A DNA stretch of 64,000 nucleotides from Leptospiraceae bacterium. GTDB lineage: Bacteria > Spirochaetota > Leptospiria > Leptospirales > Leptospiraceae. Numbering within the stretch: position 1 is the first letter of the stretch; every line of letters starts with the position of its first letter. A model generated the notes under the pieces. That model worked only from the letters and a program-made list of their open reading frames with translations. It was not told the origin of the DNA and ran no database searches. A program made the translations under genes and the position numbers. This document shows, piece by piece, positions 16,833 through 27,400 of the stretch. The stretch lies in NCBI GenBank assembly GCA_024233835.1, contig JACKPC010000007.1, positions 320,373 to 384,372 of the forward strand. The letters run 5' to 3'.

Positions 16833-18173
16833 TCAAAAACTCCAGCGTACGAAGGTATAAAACATAGACTGGTAATTGGCAAACTCTGCTTCTTCACTTT
16901 TTGTTTGAGAGAAAAATGTTTGCAGGCCACTATTCCAAATTCCCTTATCGCTTAAATTATACGATACGATAAACCCTAAAAAACCACTTTTATGATGAGG
17001 GTCTAAGATTATAAAACTATCCATAGACCATAATTGGGAAATTGTATAACCCAGAGAAACTTCCGGTAATACCTTATTTTTTGTGATGATCCTACCGGAA
17101 GTTCTGAAAAAACTTGCTTCATCCTGCGAAGCTGGAAGATAAGACATGGAGACAAGACTTTCATATTCCATATTTTTCCTGAGTGCTTTATCTGAATTTG
17201 AATTCCCCGAATTCATAAAGATCTCAAAATTAAACCTGTATTTTCCATAAAATGCATAACTATATCCTAATACTCCCTGATGTATTGTTGCCGGTGGTAT
17301 GGGATTTTCATAGCGATTATAGAAGGGATTCTTTTCCGGATCGGATTCTCGCCGACCGAGATAGGCCATGCGAAAAGAAGCATCCCACTTTGTCAGTACC
17401 AGGTCATAGCCCCAGACATAAGAGTGATAATGAATTCCTCCCAATACAGAATAGTCTATATTATCCCTGCTTACTTTGTAACGAAGCAATATATTTGTAT
17501 CTTTCAAGGAAAGACTATTTGTTTTATTCTCAGAGTTCCTCCGGATGGGTGTTATGAGTATTTCCATTAAATCAAGAGCGTTCAAACTTTTTAAGAAATA
17601 AAGAGTATCGGTGCCCTGTAAATCTTCCAGATCCAGAAGAAATGGATTAATAGGTGTAAGCAGATTGATAGGATTTAATAATCTTCCCTGTCCCCAACTT
17701 ATAACCTGTCTTCCTAATTTTAAGGTATAATCTCTTCCGTAATAAGCATAAGATAAACGATGTGTGTCCGTCCGTAGCTTTGTACTATTTATCTGATCAT
17801 AGCTTTTTTCAAGAGGAAGTAAGCGGTTTCTTACCCGCATATTCCAATAGCTATCATACAGCGGAAAATCCTTATTCGAACTTATAATGGTATCAAGGTT
17901 TTGTAATACTTCCCACTGCATTTTTTCCGTCCTATATTGAAATCCATAGCGAAGACGGCTGTAAGAGGAAGTAAGAGATTTCTGATTCTCCGCTTCTTTT
18001 TCTGTAGTTAAGAATAATTCCCGGAAGAAACCTTTCATTTCAATTGGATTTGGTTTTTCTTCTGTTACAAGATCTTCTTCATCAAGAATAATTTCCTCTT
18101 CGAGTTGGACGGGTTCGGCCAAAAGAAGAAATGGAAAGGCAAATAAGAATAGCTTAATTAAGTACTTTACCAT
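16833..18173 (-). CDS. Outer-membrane beta-barrel, last gene of the FtsX/LolD operon
   Basis: 446 residues. A signal peptide (LIKLFLFAFPFLLLAEP) is followed by an acidic linker and then many amphipathic strands, ending in FVRWSF with a terminal Phe. The block LKLGRQVISWGQGRLLNPINLLTP resembles the GRQ-x-x-SWG segment of DUF1302-like barrels that occur beside LolA-like proteins and transporters. The start overlaps the LolD-like gene by 20 bases. Its place suggests it is the outer-membrane end of the export route made by the four genes upstream (inference). Confidence 0.82.
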   Translation of the reverse strand: MVKYLIKLFLFAFPFLLLAEPVQLEEEIILDEEDLVTEEKPNPIEMKGFFRELFLTTEKEAENQKSLTSSYSRLRYGFQYRTEKMQWEVLQNLDTIISSNKDFPLYDSYWNMRVRNRLLPLEKSYDQINSTKLRTDTHRLSYAYYGRDYTLKLGRQVISWGQGRLLNPINLLTPINPFLLDLEDLQGTDTLYFLKSLNALDLMEILITPIRRNSENKTNSLSLKDTNILLRYKVSRDNIDYSVLGGIHYHSYVWGYDLVLTKWDASFRMAYLGRRESDPEKNPFYNRYENPIPPATIHQGVLGYSYAFYGKYRFNFEIFMNSGNSNSDKALRKNMEYESLVSMSYLPASQDEASFFRTSGRIITKNKVLPEVSLGYTISQLWSMDSFIILDPHHKSGFLGFIVSYNLSDKGIWNSGLQTFFSQTKSEEAEFANYQSMFYTFVRWSF

Positions 18174-18825
18174 CTTCTAATATTATTAATCGCTTTGCTC
18201 TTTTCATTACCCTTTCATCGTGTGTACTGAACAGGAAAGTTCTCTTCTTCTTTTCGCACATTTCTTGCATAATATCCAGAAGTAATTCCGCATTTTTCCC
18301 ATCGAGATTTGCAGTTGGTTCGTCTGCCAGAACAACAGCCGGATCGGAGACCAGAGCACGACATACAGCTACACGTTGTTGCTGTCCACCGGAAATCTGG
18401 CGAGGAAATCTGTTTTCAAGTTCAGAGAGTCCCATTTCATGAAGAAGTTTTTGCGAAATTTCCTTCCTTTCTTTTGGCTTTTTCCCTTGAAGCATAAGAA
18501 CGTATTCAACATTCTCCAGAACGGTCAAAACCGGTATCAGGTTATAAGCCTGAAAAACAAATCCTACTTTATTCAGACGAAATTCGCTCAACTGCTTATT
18601 TTTCATTGTGCTAAGATCTTCTGAATCTACCTCAACTTTTCCTTCTGTCAGGGAATCAAGTCCCCCGATAATATTTAACAAAGTTGTTTTTCCTGATCCG
18701 GATGGACCCACGAGTGCGGCAAATTCGGCTTCCTGTATGCTAAAACTAACACCCCGTAAAGCTTCTACTACATTTTCACCCTGCTTGAACTGCTTCTTTA
18801 CATTCTCTATCTTTATAATATCCAT
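18154..18825 (-). CDS. LolD/MacB-type ABC transporter ATPase
   Basis: 223 residues, complete nucleotide-binding domain. Visible are Walker A GPSGSGKT near 39-46, Q-loop FVFQAYN, signature ISGGQQQR, Walker B VVLADEP with ANLDGKN as D-loop, and the H-loop His in FSTHDE. This set matches the LolD/MacB/FtsE group, which powers mechanotransmission through FtsX-fold permeases rather than ordinary transport. The gene lies 5 bases after the second FtsX permease gene. Confidence 0.92.
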   Translation of the reverse strand: MDIIKIENVKKQFKQGENVVEALRGVSFSIQEAEFAALVGPSGSGKTTLLNIIGGLDSLTEGKVEVDSEDLSTMKNKQLSEFRLNKVGFVFQAYNLIPVLTVLENVEYVLMLQGKKPKERKEISQKLLHEMGLSELENRFPRQISGGQQQRVAVCRALVSDPAVVLADEPTANLDGKNAELLLDIMQEMCEKKKRTFLFSTHDERVMKRAKRLIILEDGKVLN

Positions 18826-18830
18826 TTCAT

Positions 18831-20102
18831 TTACCTGTTATAAATTGCTTTTACCGGAACTACCCGTATGGCTTTAATCGCAGGATAAACTCCAGAAATT
18901 ATCCCGATTACTATAGCCAGAAGCAAGCTTCCTAATATATCATTTACGCTTAATGTGGGATATATGGTGCTGGAAAACTTACCCATCATTTCGAAACCTT
19001 TTGCAAAATTAGAAAGATCTAATCCTTTGTAAGAATAATATACTGAAACAAGACCTCCTCCTAATATGCCCAGTATAGAACCACCGATACTTAATAGACT
19101 GGATTCAAATAAAACCATCCAAAAAATAAGGGAAGGCGAGGAACCTATGGCCCGTAAAATTCCTATTTCTTTTATCCTCTCAAACACAGACATGGATATG
19201 GATTCAAAAAGAACTAAAGCAAAGCCTGACATGATAATTATATTGGCAATCCAGCCAAATTGTACAGATACATCCATAAGCCATACCAGAGAGGGTTCGA
19301 GGTCTTTATAACTCAAGACCTCAAGAGCTGAATTTTTTCCGATAAGTTCCAAAAGCTTTCCTTTCATAGCCTGTGCTTTATCTATGGATTCTGTCAAACC
19401 CACATAGTAACTTAAATAATCGTCCCTACCTGCATATAAGTTGGAAAGATCTTTTCTTGGTAAGAGGACTGTAAATTTGTCTACAGGCTCGGAAGGCGAT
19501 TGAAAAACTCCCTGTATCCGACAGAGTACCGGTTTATAATCACCTTCTTTGTCTGAAAAGGAAAGAACCAGGGTTTCATTTAATTTTACATCATACTTCA
19601 AGCTATTTACCTTGCCTATAAGGCAGGGAATAGTCCCACTTTGCCTATCCTTTTCCGTTTGAGTTTCGAAAAAGTTTCCTTCTATTAACCATTTAGAAAA
19701 GTAGCTCACATTTATTTCACTTTTTTCTTCTATGCCCATTAAGACAACCCCGGTTGAACGGGCTCCTACTTTGAGTAAGCCCTCCCTTTCAAATCGAGCT
19801 GAAAAAAAGAGAGTTTGGATTCTTTTAAATTCTTCTTCGAGCTCTGTTTGTCTTGTAAAATACATACCGAGTTTTCTTTCTTTTTGATAACCATCAGGAC
19901 GTATTTGGATATGCCCGAGTCCCGACTGAATTCCAACCAGGATCATTGAATTATAGTAGCCGTTTATAGAAGCAAGAGTAAATAAAACACCAATCATTCC
20001 CACAGCCGCCGTAGACATTACCAGGTAGGAACGCTTTTTCTGCCTGAGTATATTTCGTAAACCCAGCCTGAAAAGAAGAAGTAGCTTATCCTTCAAATTC
20101 AT
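18831..20102 (-). CDS. FtsX/MacB-type ABC permease 2
   Basis: 423 residues with LolC/LolE architecture: an N-terminal helix (about 25-50, SYLVMSTAAVGMIGVLFTLA), a periplasmic MacB-PCD domain of about 230 residues, then three helices in the C-terminal third. The FtsX coupling motif is visible as ERIKEIGILRAIGSSPSLIFWMV. GGAGGA lies before the ATG. It probably forms a heterodimer with the next permease upstream and uses the LolD-like ATPase. Its periplasmic domain differs from its partner's, as in LolC and LolE. Confidence 0.9.
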   Translation of the reverse strand: MNLKDKLLLLFRLGLRNILRQKKRSYLVMSTAAVGMIGVLFTLASINGYYNSMILVGIQSGLGHIQIRPDGYQKERKLGMYFTRQTELEEEFKRIQTLFFSARFEREGLLKVGARSTGVVLMGIEEKSEINVSYFSKWLIEGNFFETQTEKDRQSGTIPCLIGKVNSLKYDVKLNETLVLSFSDKEGDYKPVLCRIQGVFQSPSEPVDKFTVLLPRKDLSNLYAGRDDYLSYYVGLTESIDKAQAMKGKLLELIGKNSALEVLSYKDLEPSLVWLMDVSVQFGWIANIIIMSGFALVLFESISMSVFERIKEIGILRAIGSSPSLIFWMVLFESSLLSIGGSILGILGGGLVSVYYSYKGLDLSNFAKGFEMMGKFSSTIYPTLSVNDILGSLLLAIVIGIISGVYPAIKAIRVVPVKAIYNR

Positions 20103-20111
20103 ATTTCCTCC

Positions 20112-21392
20112 TCAGGAATTGATTATCTCTACAGGATTTAAACGGTAGAGCCTGCGGGTAGCCAATACTGTAAATATAAGGGAAGGGATTAAAAGGCTCA
20201 GGACTCCAATCCACATCTCTTTTGGATCTGCTATAGCTTTCAGTACGGGTAAGAAACCGAGATCTGCATAGGCATCTGCTGTATTTCCTGTAAGGACTAT
20301 TGGGTGCTTATCCAGATAGTTTGCATAAAAGATGGCTATGAGATTTCCTAAAAAAATAGCCGGACTTAATATAAGTAATACCTCATATACTATCATCTTT
20401 TGAATATCAAAAGGCTTTGTTCCTATGGCTAATAAACTGCCAAACTCCCGTATTCTTTCCTGTATAGACATCTGTACTGTATTCAATACACCAAAAGCTA
20501 AAATCAGAATCAAGAAAGCAATACTCATCTCACCCTGAATTTGGTCTAACAAAACAAATTGTAAAATCCCCGGATTCAAATCTTCCCAGTTTAAAGCCAC
20601 CGGTTCAAAATTTTCCGATTCTTCCCGTAGTTCTCCCTTTTCTAAAGCAGGCAGGGGATATTGTTTTTTAAGGTTTTGGAATATTAGCTCAGCCTCACGG
20701 TGATTTCTAATTCCGAGAGCAAGAGAAGTGTATCGAGTAATATTTTCCTCCGAGTTATCCGGAGCAAAGAGTTTTTTCGCACTTTTAAGATTTATAAAAA
20801 CTCTCGAAGTATCCAACTCTGTATCGCTGGCCTGGAAAATTCCTACCAGCTTTATCTTGATACCGGACATGGAACCATCAAATTGAGAACCGATAAGATA
20901 GGCGGAATCTCCTACCTGCATACCGAGGTTACGGGCAAGTTTATGGCCAATATTTGCCTCATGTTCACTTTCTGTATTCTTATAATATTCTCCTTTTCTT
21001 ATTTTTTCATGCACGGTGGTAACGAATCTTTCCTTTTCCGGATTGGCTCCTAATACCGAAACGTATTTGGAATTCTCTTTAAAGTTAATTAAGGCATAGC
21101 TAAAAATTCGAGGAGATACTACCTGCACTCCTTTTATACTTGAAATTCTATCTATAAGTTTTTCGTCTGTATCCAGGGCCCTTTGTAGAGTCAAACTTTC
21201 CAACCAGCCGTTTGCAGCTATCTGTACATAACCGGAATGTAGACCAACCACATTCCATATCATAAGTTCATGACTCCCATAAGAAAAAAAACGCAGAAAA
21301 GAAATTAAGAAACTACCAATTAGAATTAAAAAGAAAGTCAAAAGAGTTCGGTGTTTATAACCGAGAACATAGCGGATGGCTGTTTTGAACAT
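20112..21392 (-). CDS. FtsX/MacB-type ABC permease 1
   Basis: 426 residues with the same layout as its neighbour: an N-terminal helix (LLTFFLILIGSFLISFLRFF), a large periplasmic domain (about 45-280), three C-terminal helices, and the coupling segment ERIREFGSLLAIGTKPFDIQ. It begins 2 bases after the COG2834 gene, inside whose end the AAGGAA binding site lies. Two different FtsX subunits with one LolD-like ATPase is the LolCDE arrangement. The cargo may be a lipoprotein or lipid but cannot be read from sequence. Confidence 0.9.
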   Translation of the reverse strand: MFKTAIRYVLGYKHRTLLTFFLILIGSFLISFLRFFSYGSHELMIWNVVGLHSGYVQIAANGWLESLTLQRALDTDEKLIDRISSIKGVQVVSPRIFSYALINFKENSKYVSVLGANPEKERFVTTVHEKIRKGEYYKNTESEHEANIGHKLARNLGMQVGDSAYLIGSQFDGSMSGIKIKLVGIFQASDTELDTSRVFINLKSAKKLFAPDNSEENITRYTSLALGIRNHREAELIFQNLKKQYPLPALEKGELREESENFEPVALNWEDLNPGILQFVLLDQIQGEMSIAFLILILAFGVLNTVQMSIQERIREFGSLLAIGTKPFDIQKMIVYEVLLILSPAIFLGNLIAIFYANYLDKHPIVLTGNTADAYADLGFLPVLKAIADPKEMWIGVLSLLIPSLIFTVLATRRLYRLNPVEIINS

Positions 21393-21394
21393 AA

Positions 21395-22135
21395 CTATTT
21401 CCTTAAATTTGCTTTAGAAAATACAGAAGAATCAATATTCTGATTAAACTTCATATCCTTCAAAATCATAATGGTTCTTGACTTCTCTTTTCCGTTCGCC
21501 TTTAAACTTTCCATCTGCATGAGAGAAGGAATTAATCTGCCATTCATCTTTTTATAAGAAGAAAATTTTTGAATCCTTACCAGATTTTCCCTGTGATCGT
21601 AAAACTCCTGTCGAAGCGGCATTAAATCACTTTTGCGGATTTTATAGAGAATCTTCTTCCAGGTTACAGGAGCTCCCGGCCTGGGAAGGAGCAAAATTTC
21701 GTATATATCCTTATCTTCTTTTTGAATCGATTGAAAATAGTCCTCCGTGATAGAAGAAGAACGAACCAAATCATCATTACTAAAATCGGATCCCATCCAG
21801 GAATCCTGCATTAAGGAACCCTCAACTTTTATTTCTTTTCCTATAGAGGGTAAATATTGCCAGAGTTCGTTTTTCCATTTTAAAAAAGTGATTCCCCTGT
21901 CTTTATCCGGTTTTAAGATGCGGATGAATGTTTTTTTCTCTTTACGATTTTCCCAGGATTCTAACTCCATTGTACGCTTAAAACGGGGCTTTTTGATGAT
22001 AATCTTTATTCGTCCGGAAGAAGATTTCTCACCCCAGAGAGTAGACTCTAATTTTTTAATGATACCCGTAGCTTTATCTTCAGAAAGAATAGGAGAAGTT
22101 AAAAACAGTAGAGATAAAAAAATGAATGTAAACAT
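21395..22135 (-). CDS. LolA-like periplasmic carrier (COG2834 type)
   Basis: 246 residues with a signal peptide (FIFLSLLFLTSPILS). The following beta-rich domain has the pattern of outer membrane lipoprotein-sorting proteins: MELESWENRKEKKTFIRILK, then FLKWKNELWQYLPSIGKEIK, then MQDSWMGSDFSNDDLVRSS, which is the most recognisable block of that family. Such proteins have a LolA/LolB-like fold that shields a lipid or acyl group. A near-perfect AAGGAGGT precedes the ATG, making this the first gene of a five-gene operon with two FtsX permeases, an ATPase and a barrel. Confidence 0.88.
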   Translation of the reverse strand: MFTFIFLSLLFLTSPILSEDKATGIIKKLESTLWGEKSSSGRIKIIIKKPRFKRTMELESWENRKEKKTFIRILKPDKDRGITFLKWKNELWQYLPSIGKEIKVEGSLMQDSWMGSDFSNDDLVRSSSITEDYFQSIQKEDKDIYEILLLPRPGAPVTWKKILYKIRKSDLMPLRQEFYDHRENLVRIQKFSSYKKMNGRLIPSLMQMESLKANGKEKSRTIMILKDMKFNQNIDSSVFSKANLRK

Positions 22136-22226
22136 AAGACCTCCTTACCCTAAGTTAACATACAAAAGGAAGAGGTCAAATGTTTTTCTTAAAAAAAAGA
22201 GCAGATAAAAGTTCACTATTCTTATG

Positions 22227-24356
22227 CTAATTTTTCGTATACGAGTATACAATGTGTAACCAGCGGGTACCGCTTGGACCAAAGCGTACTTTATAAATAC
22301 CGCCGGAAGCTGCGTTTTCATAGAATCCTTTTCCTGTCCAGGGATGATGGTAAGTGTCCAGCATTTTAAATCCATCTGTAGGATGTTTAATAGCAAGAAA
22401 GGTGTGGCTTGCCGTGTTCACATCCGGGCCATCGCGTAAGAAGAATATCTGCTTTTCAGATGAATTAGCATAATCTAATAATGCAGCGTCTGTATTATAA
22501 CCTTCTTCATACCTATACTTGTCCCAGGAATTATAATAGATTTCATTTAAAAAGCCCTTCACCAGTTCGGTTCCTTTTAAAACCCAGTTAAAAGTCTGCC
22601 CCCCTGAGTCGGTGATAATATAGCCCTTATCAACTCCGTAGATATAAAATTCTGCAAAGCCAGGAGGAAGGTTTAATATTCTTTCAGGATATATCTTAGA
22701 ATAGGCTTTTAAATACAGGTATCTTACAATAGAAGTGCAGAGCTCTGAAGCGGCAAGAGCTGCATTTTGTTCTACAAATTTTTGTCGTTTATTTAAATCC
22801 TGAATCAGGGAAGGATGTGTCTGTACGAGTTCAATGGCTCTCAGTACCTCAGATGTAAGCCCTTCTCCGGCTTTCTGTCCATATTCTAGGTTTGCATTAG
22901 CATATAATTTCTGTATGTCCTCAAGACGAAAAGCTCTATAATTATAAAAACCTGAAACTTCAGATGATAGACTATAGCCGGGCTTGTAAGCTACTGCTCG
23001 AAGATGAAGAGTTTTATCAAATACAATGGGGGAAATATAGAGCAGACTTTCGCCGGGTTTAGGTTCAGTTCCATCCAAAGTATAGTATATCTGAGATCCG
23101 CTTTCTATATCAATGAACTGTATTTCTCCGGGTACATCATAGTCGCCGGCCGGGGGAAAAAGCACAGGTTGCGAGAGTGTACCTTCTATCACATAGTTTC
23201 TAATGACTGTAGAAGAACAATTTTGTGTATTCTTATAACAAGCCATTGCCCTGAGGGTAAGACTATTTGAGATTTCTATAGCCTCCCTATATAGATACTC
23301 CGCTTGAATCCGGGGAAGATTAGAGTTTGTAGTATAATATACGTCGACATCGTCTTCCACTACATTTATTAAAATTACTTGCTTTCCTGTATAAGTACCC
23401 TCAGACAAGCTAAGTTTAGGCTCATCCGGAACTTTTAAAATAAATCTGAAATCTTTGACTTTTGAAATCTCATCTTCAGTAAAAGCAATGGCCCGTATAT
23501 AATAGTTTTGATTTAAGTATATTTCATTGCTGTTGTTTTCATACTGACTATTCGGATCAATTAAAATACCCTGTTCTCTCGTGGGTTCCGTTCCATCTAG
23601 AGTATAACGTACAGAAGCAGAGCTTACAGGCGGGCTAATAAAAAGTAGTTTAGACTCCTTATATTCTCCTTCTTTTAGACTGAATACAGGTTGTGGTAAT
23701 TCTTTCACGAAAGAATACAATTCTTCTTTTATCGAGGAAATACTTCCGGGATTATTTTCAAAATACGCCACAGCCGAAACAAGAGTATTCGATTCTACAA
23801 ATATAGACTCTCCCTTATAAATGATTCCATTTTCCATATCCGGCTTTACAGATCCAAAGCTGTAGCGAATTATCGCTCCTTCTGTTGGAGACTCAAATCT
23901 AAGATTCTGAGCTTTTAGAAAAGTTCCGCCCGGAGGGTACATTACAGGACTAAGAACTTTATTGCGAACCGAATACGTTTTCTGTAAAGTTTCGGTTCTA
24001 TGCCCATTTATATTTAGGTAGGCTTTTAAAACATAGATTATAGAGTTAGATGGCTTTAATTTTATAGCTTGTGAATATTCAATAAAATCTTCCGCATCTT
24101 CTTTATATACCGAATATACTTTTTGTAGTTTATAGAAAATTTTTCCATTCTCTGTACCATCAGAATTAATTCGGAGGCTAAGTTCTTGCTCTCCATAATA
24201 AGTTCCCCCCTCCAGGGAAAAAGAAAGCGGACTTTCAGGTATCAAAGCCTTTATAGCAGTCGGGTTTTGTAAAACAACAAAAGGTTTGTTTTCAGTTTTA
24301 TGACAGCTTAAGGAGATAAGCAAAATAAAAAATAGTATTTTTCGAACTTGAAACAT
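22227..24356 (-). CDS. Lipoprotein with chitobiase-C-terminal-type repeats and possible papain-like domain
   Basis: 709 residues. ATG 24356 is chosen because AAGGA lies 7 bases upstream; ATG 24362 and a longer upstream form are less likely. Lipobox LISLSC gives an anchor Cys. About five to six beta domains of the CHB_HEX_C type follow, marked by YTLDGTEP (twice), YSFGSVKP and YTTNSNLP, each followed by a strand with LRAVAY or IRAIAF. The last 210 residues differ: Cys near 540 in a helix (AASELCTSIVRYLYL), His near 651 in SHTFLAIKH and Asp near 667 in KMLDTYHHPW. This order fits a papain-like or NlpC/P60 Cys-His-Asp site (inference). It is probably exposed on the cell surface. Confidence 0.8.
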   Translation of the reverse strand: MFQVRKILFFILLISLSCHKTENKPFVVLQNPTAIKALIPESPLSFSLEGGTYYGEQELSLRINSDGTENGKIFYKLQKVYSVYKEDAEDFIEYSQAIKLKPSNSIIYVLKAYLNINGHRTETLQKTYSVRNKVLSPVMYPPGGTFLKAQNLRFESPTEGAIIRYSFGSVKPDMENGIIYKGESIFVESNTLVSAVAYFENNPGSISSIKEELYSFVKELPQPVFSLKEGEYKESKLLFISPPVSSASVRYTLDGTEPTREQGILIDPNSQYENNSNEIYLNQNYYIRAIAFTEDEISKVKDFRFILKVPDEPKLSLSEGTYTGKQVILINVVEDDVDVYYTTNSNLPRIQAEYLYREAIEISNSLTLRAMACYKNTQNCSSTVIRNYVIEGTLSQPVLFPPAGDYDVPGEIQFIDIESGSQIYYTLDGTEPKPGESLLYISPIVFDKTLHLRAVAYKPGYSLSSEVSGFYNYRAFRLEDIQKLYANANLEYGQKAGEGLTSEVLRAIELVQTHPSLIQDLNKRQKFVEQNAALAASELCTSIVRYLYLKAYSKIYPERILNLPPGFAEFYIYGVDKGYIITDSGGQTFNWVLKGTELVKGFLNEIYYNSWDKYRYEEGYNTDAALLDYANSSEKQIFFLRDGPDVNTASHTFLAIKHPTDGFKMLDTYHHPWTGKGFYENAASGGIYKVRFGPSGTRWLHIVYSYTKN

Positions 24357-24488
24357 TTTCATATCCTTTTTTATAAGATGGGAAAACGTTTCTTCTATCA
24401 AGAGAAGAGTTCAAGAAATTTTTCTATTCTTTCTATTTTGCTATATTCTTTTTTTTAAATATTTAGGCAAAAAATCCACTTTACTTTT

Positions 24489-27400
24489 TCAGTTCCTCTG
24501 TTTCTTAGAATATACTTCGAGTAAACTCATAATTCCGCTATCAGCACCAACTTCAGTAGCTAACTGAAGAGCATTCTTTCCTGAGGCGTCTCGTGTTTTA
24601 ACTCTCGCTCCTGCGTGTAATAGAAGTTTCACCAGATCCCTTTTCTTATTATGAACAGCCCACATGAGTGGTGTCCATCTATTACTAATTCCCCAATTAT
24701 CCCGACTTTGAATATTCGCATCCGCTTTATTGTCTATTAAAAGCCTTGCTATTTCAAAGTTAGAATGTTTCACAGCAATCAATAATGGAGTATTTCGATA
24801 AATATCTTCCACCTGTATTTCAGATCCTTTTAATACTAAATACTTAGCTATATCTTCTTTATTCGATTCAAGAGCATAGAACAATGCAGTTCTACCCTGT
24901 TCATCCTCTTCTCGAATGCTGGCTCCATAATCTAATAAAAGGCGAACAAATGAAAGTGAATTTTCGCTGGCAAACATTAAAGGGGTTTGTTTATGTTTGT
25001 TTTCAGGAGAAGGATACCTTTGAAAACTTGAAAAACGTTTTAGAAGCAATTTTAAGATTACCGGGTCATGTCCGCTTGCAGCAATATGCAAGGCCGTATT
25101 TCCTTCAGCATCTTCTTCAAAAGGTAAAACTCCGGAATTTAACAAATGCTGCACTGTTTTTACATTTCCACTGATACTGGCAAAATGTAGGGGAGTATAT
25201 CCGGAATATTTTGAGTGGTTTCCAGGCACCTGTCGATTAACACTACTCCCCTTTTCTATAAGAAGCGCAACTGTCTTTTCATGTCCATTGAGACAGGCAT
25301 AATGCAGGGCAGACATACCCGTAAAAGGATTCAAACGTTCCCTCGAAGCTCCCTTAGAAAGTAAAAGCTGTAAAATTTCTTCTTTTCCTAATTTAGCTGC
25401 CAACATTAAAGGAGTGAATCCTTCCGAGTCTCTTCTGTCAGGATTAGCTTCTTTTTCCAACAGTCTTTTAACCAAATTTTTACTTCCTCGTTTTACAGCT
25501 ACATGTAAAGGGGAGCCATACAGACTCAGGTAATTTATATCCACACCTTTTTCTATAAGTAAATCAATAACCTCATCTCCTGAATACAGGATAGCGGCCT
25601 GTAAAGGAGTCATCCCTGCTCGATTGGAACGAAAATAAAATGCTCCTCTTTTAATTAATTCTATAGCAGAAGCATCTGCTTTATTCAAAAGAGCATACAA
25701 TAATGCCGTATTTTCTCTATCGGAATAATTCCTTTCTTCTTTTTCTGCTCCCGCATCTAACAAAAATTTTACAATCTTTCCATTATCAGAAACAGAAGCC
25801 GCTCTCATAAGTATTGTCATAGAAGATGGATCTCTTTCATTTAGTATATCTGTTGAAAAATGCTTTACAAACCCTTCAAAGTTTGCTGCACGGGCATAAA
25901 GAAACATCCACATTTTTTTATCGACTTCTTCTTTTTCATACTCTTGATGAAAGCTCAGGATCTTTTGCAGAAACGCTTTTGGAATATCTTTTTGTTGGTA
26001 TATAAGAGAAAATAGGTTATCTCCTTCTTTGTTTGTAATATAAGGAGATGCACCCTTCTCTAATAAGTAAAAACAGCTATCATATTCGCCCTGCAATAAG
26101 GCAAGTTGCAAAGGAGTATATCCATATTTATCCTGTATATCTAAATTGGAATAGCCTGAGCTCAACAAACGTAACATTTCTTCTCCCCTTAAAGATGCAT
26201 AATGCAAAGGGAGCCTTCCTTCTAAATCCGGCATCTCTAAAAGTTTGGGTTCTCTACGGATTAAGGTTTCCACAAGTTCTTTATTTCCATTCTCCAAAGA
26301 TAGGTGCAATAGGGTCTTGCCATCTTCATTAGTCTCTGTATAAGTTTCCAAAAACGAAGAACTTAAAAAAGACTGATAAACAGAATCACCCAATTTGTGT
26401 TCAAGAACGTATAGAAATAAGCGGTTCATTAAAGGTTTTAAATAGGGTGAAAGATTTTCATCTTTCAATAATGCTTCAATCGAGGTAGCAGAAGCGTTTT
26501 CAAAGAAAACTTTCAGAAAAGAATTCTCTTTAATCTGAATATTATTTCTAACTAAAATAGAAATAGCTTTTTCATCTCCTTCCTCCGCTGCCAGAAATAA
26601 GGGTGATTTGTTCCTCAGATTTGTTTTATTTTGTAAATCCTTATCTTCAGCTAAATACTCCATTACCAAGTATTTCTTCTTTAAAATTGCGCAACCGAGT
26701 AGTGTTTCATTTCCACAAAATACAGTCGAGTTCTTCCAGTCTAGTATATGGACTTTAATAAAAGACATATCTTCCTTCTCTATCGCTTCTTCCATTCTCT
26801 CTTTATCTATATGCTTTTGAATAAGTTTTGCAATATCTTCATATTCCTTATTCTTCATGAGAGAAGAACAACTTTTGGAATGGGAATTATGACTATCATA
26901 GTCTATACCTAAATTCAGATAAAGAGAAACAAGTTGAGTATGTTTGTGTTGACAGGCAATATATAAGGCATTTTCTCCTTTTGCATTCGAATAATGAAGA
27001 GAGGCTCCCTTATCAAGTAACTTTTGAACCAGTTTGATATCTCCAAGCCTTGAAGCCAAAAGCAACATTTCACTTCCCTCTTTGTCGGAAAATAAAGAAT
27101 CCGAAAGCTCATGTTGAAGAATAAAGTTTATTATATTTGTGCTTCCCTCTGCAATGGCTATTTTCAAAAGTGAATCTTTTCCATTTTCTCGGTAAGATAG
27201 CATATCTTCAGAAATTAAACTTTTTTGAAAACAGGGAAGATTGTTAGCCTTGATACAGGAATATAAAGCTTTATAGGGATTGTTGGCTCCATAACGATTC
27301 AAAAGACGAATCATTTCCTTATTCCCGGATTCTACTGCATACAACATAGCTGACTTACCTTCTCCATCTAAAAGAGATAACTTAGCCTGATTATCCAGAA

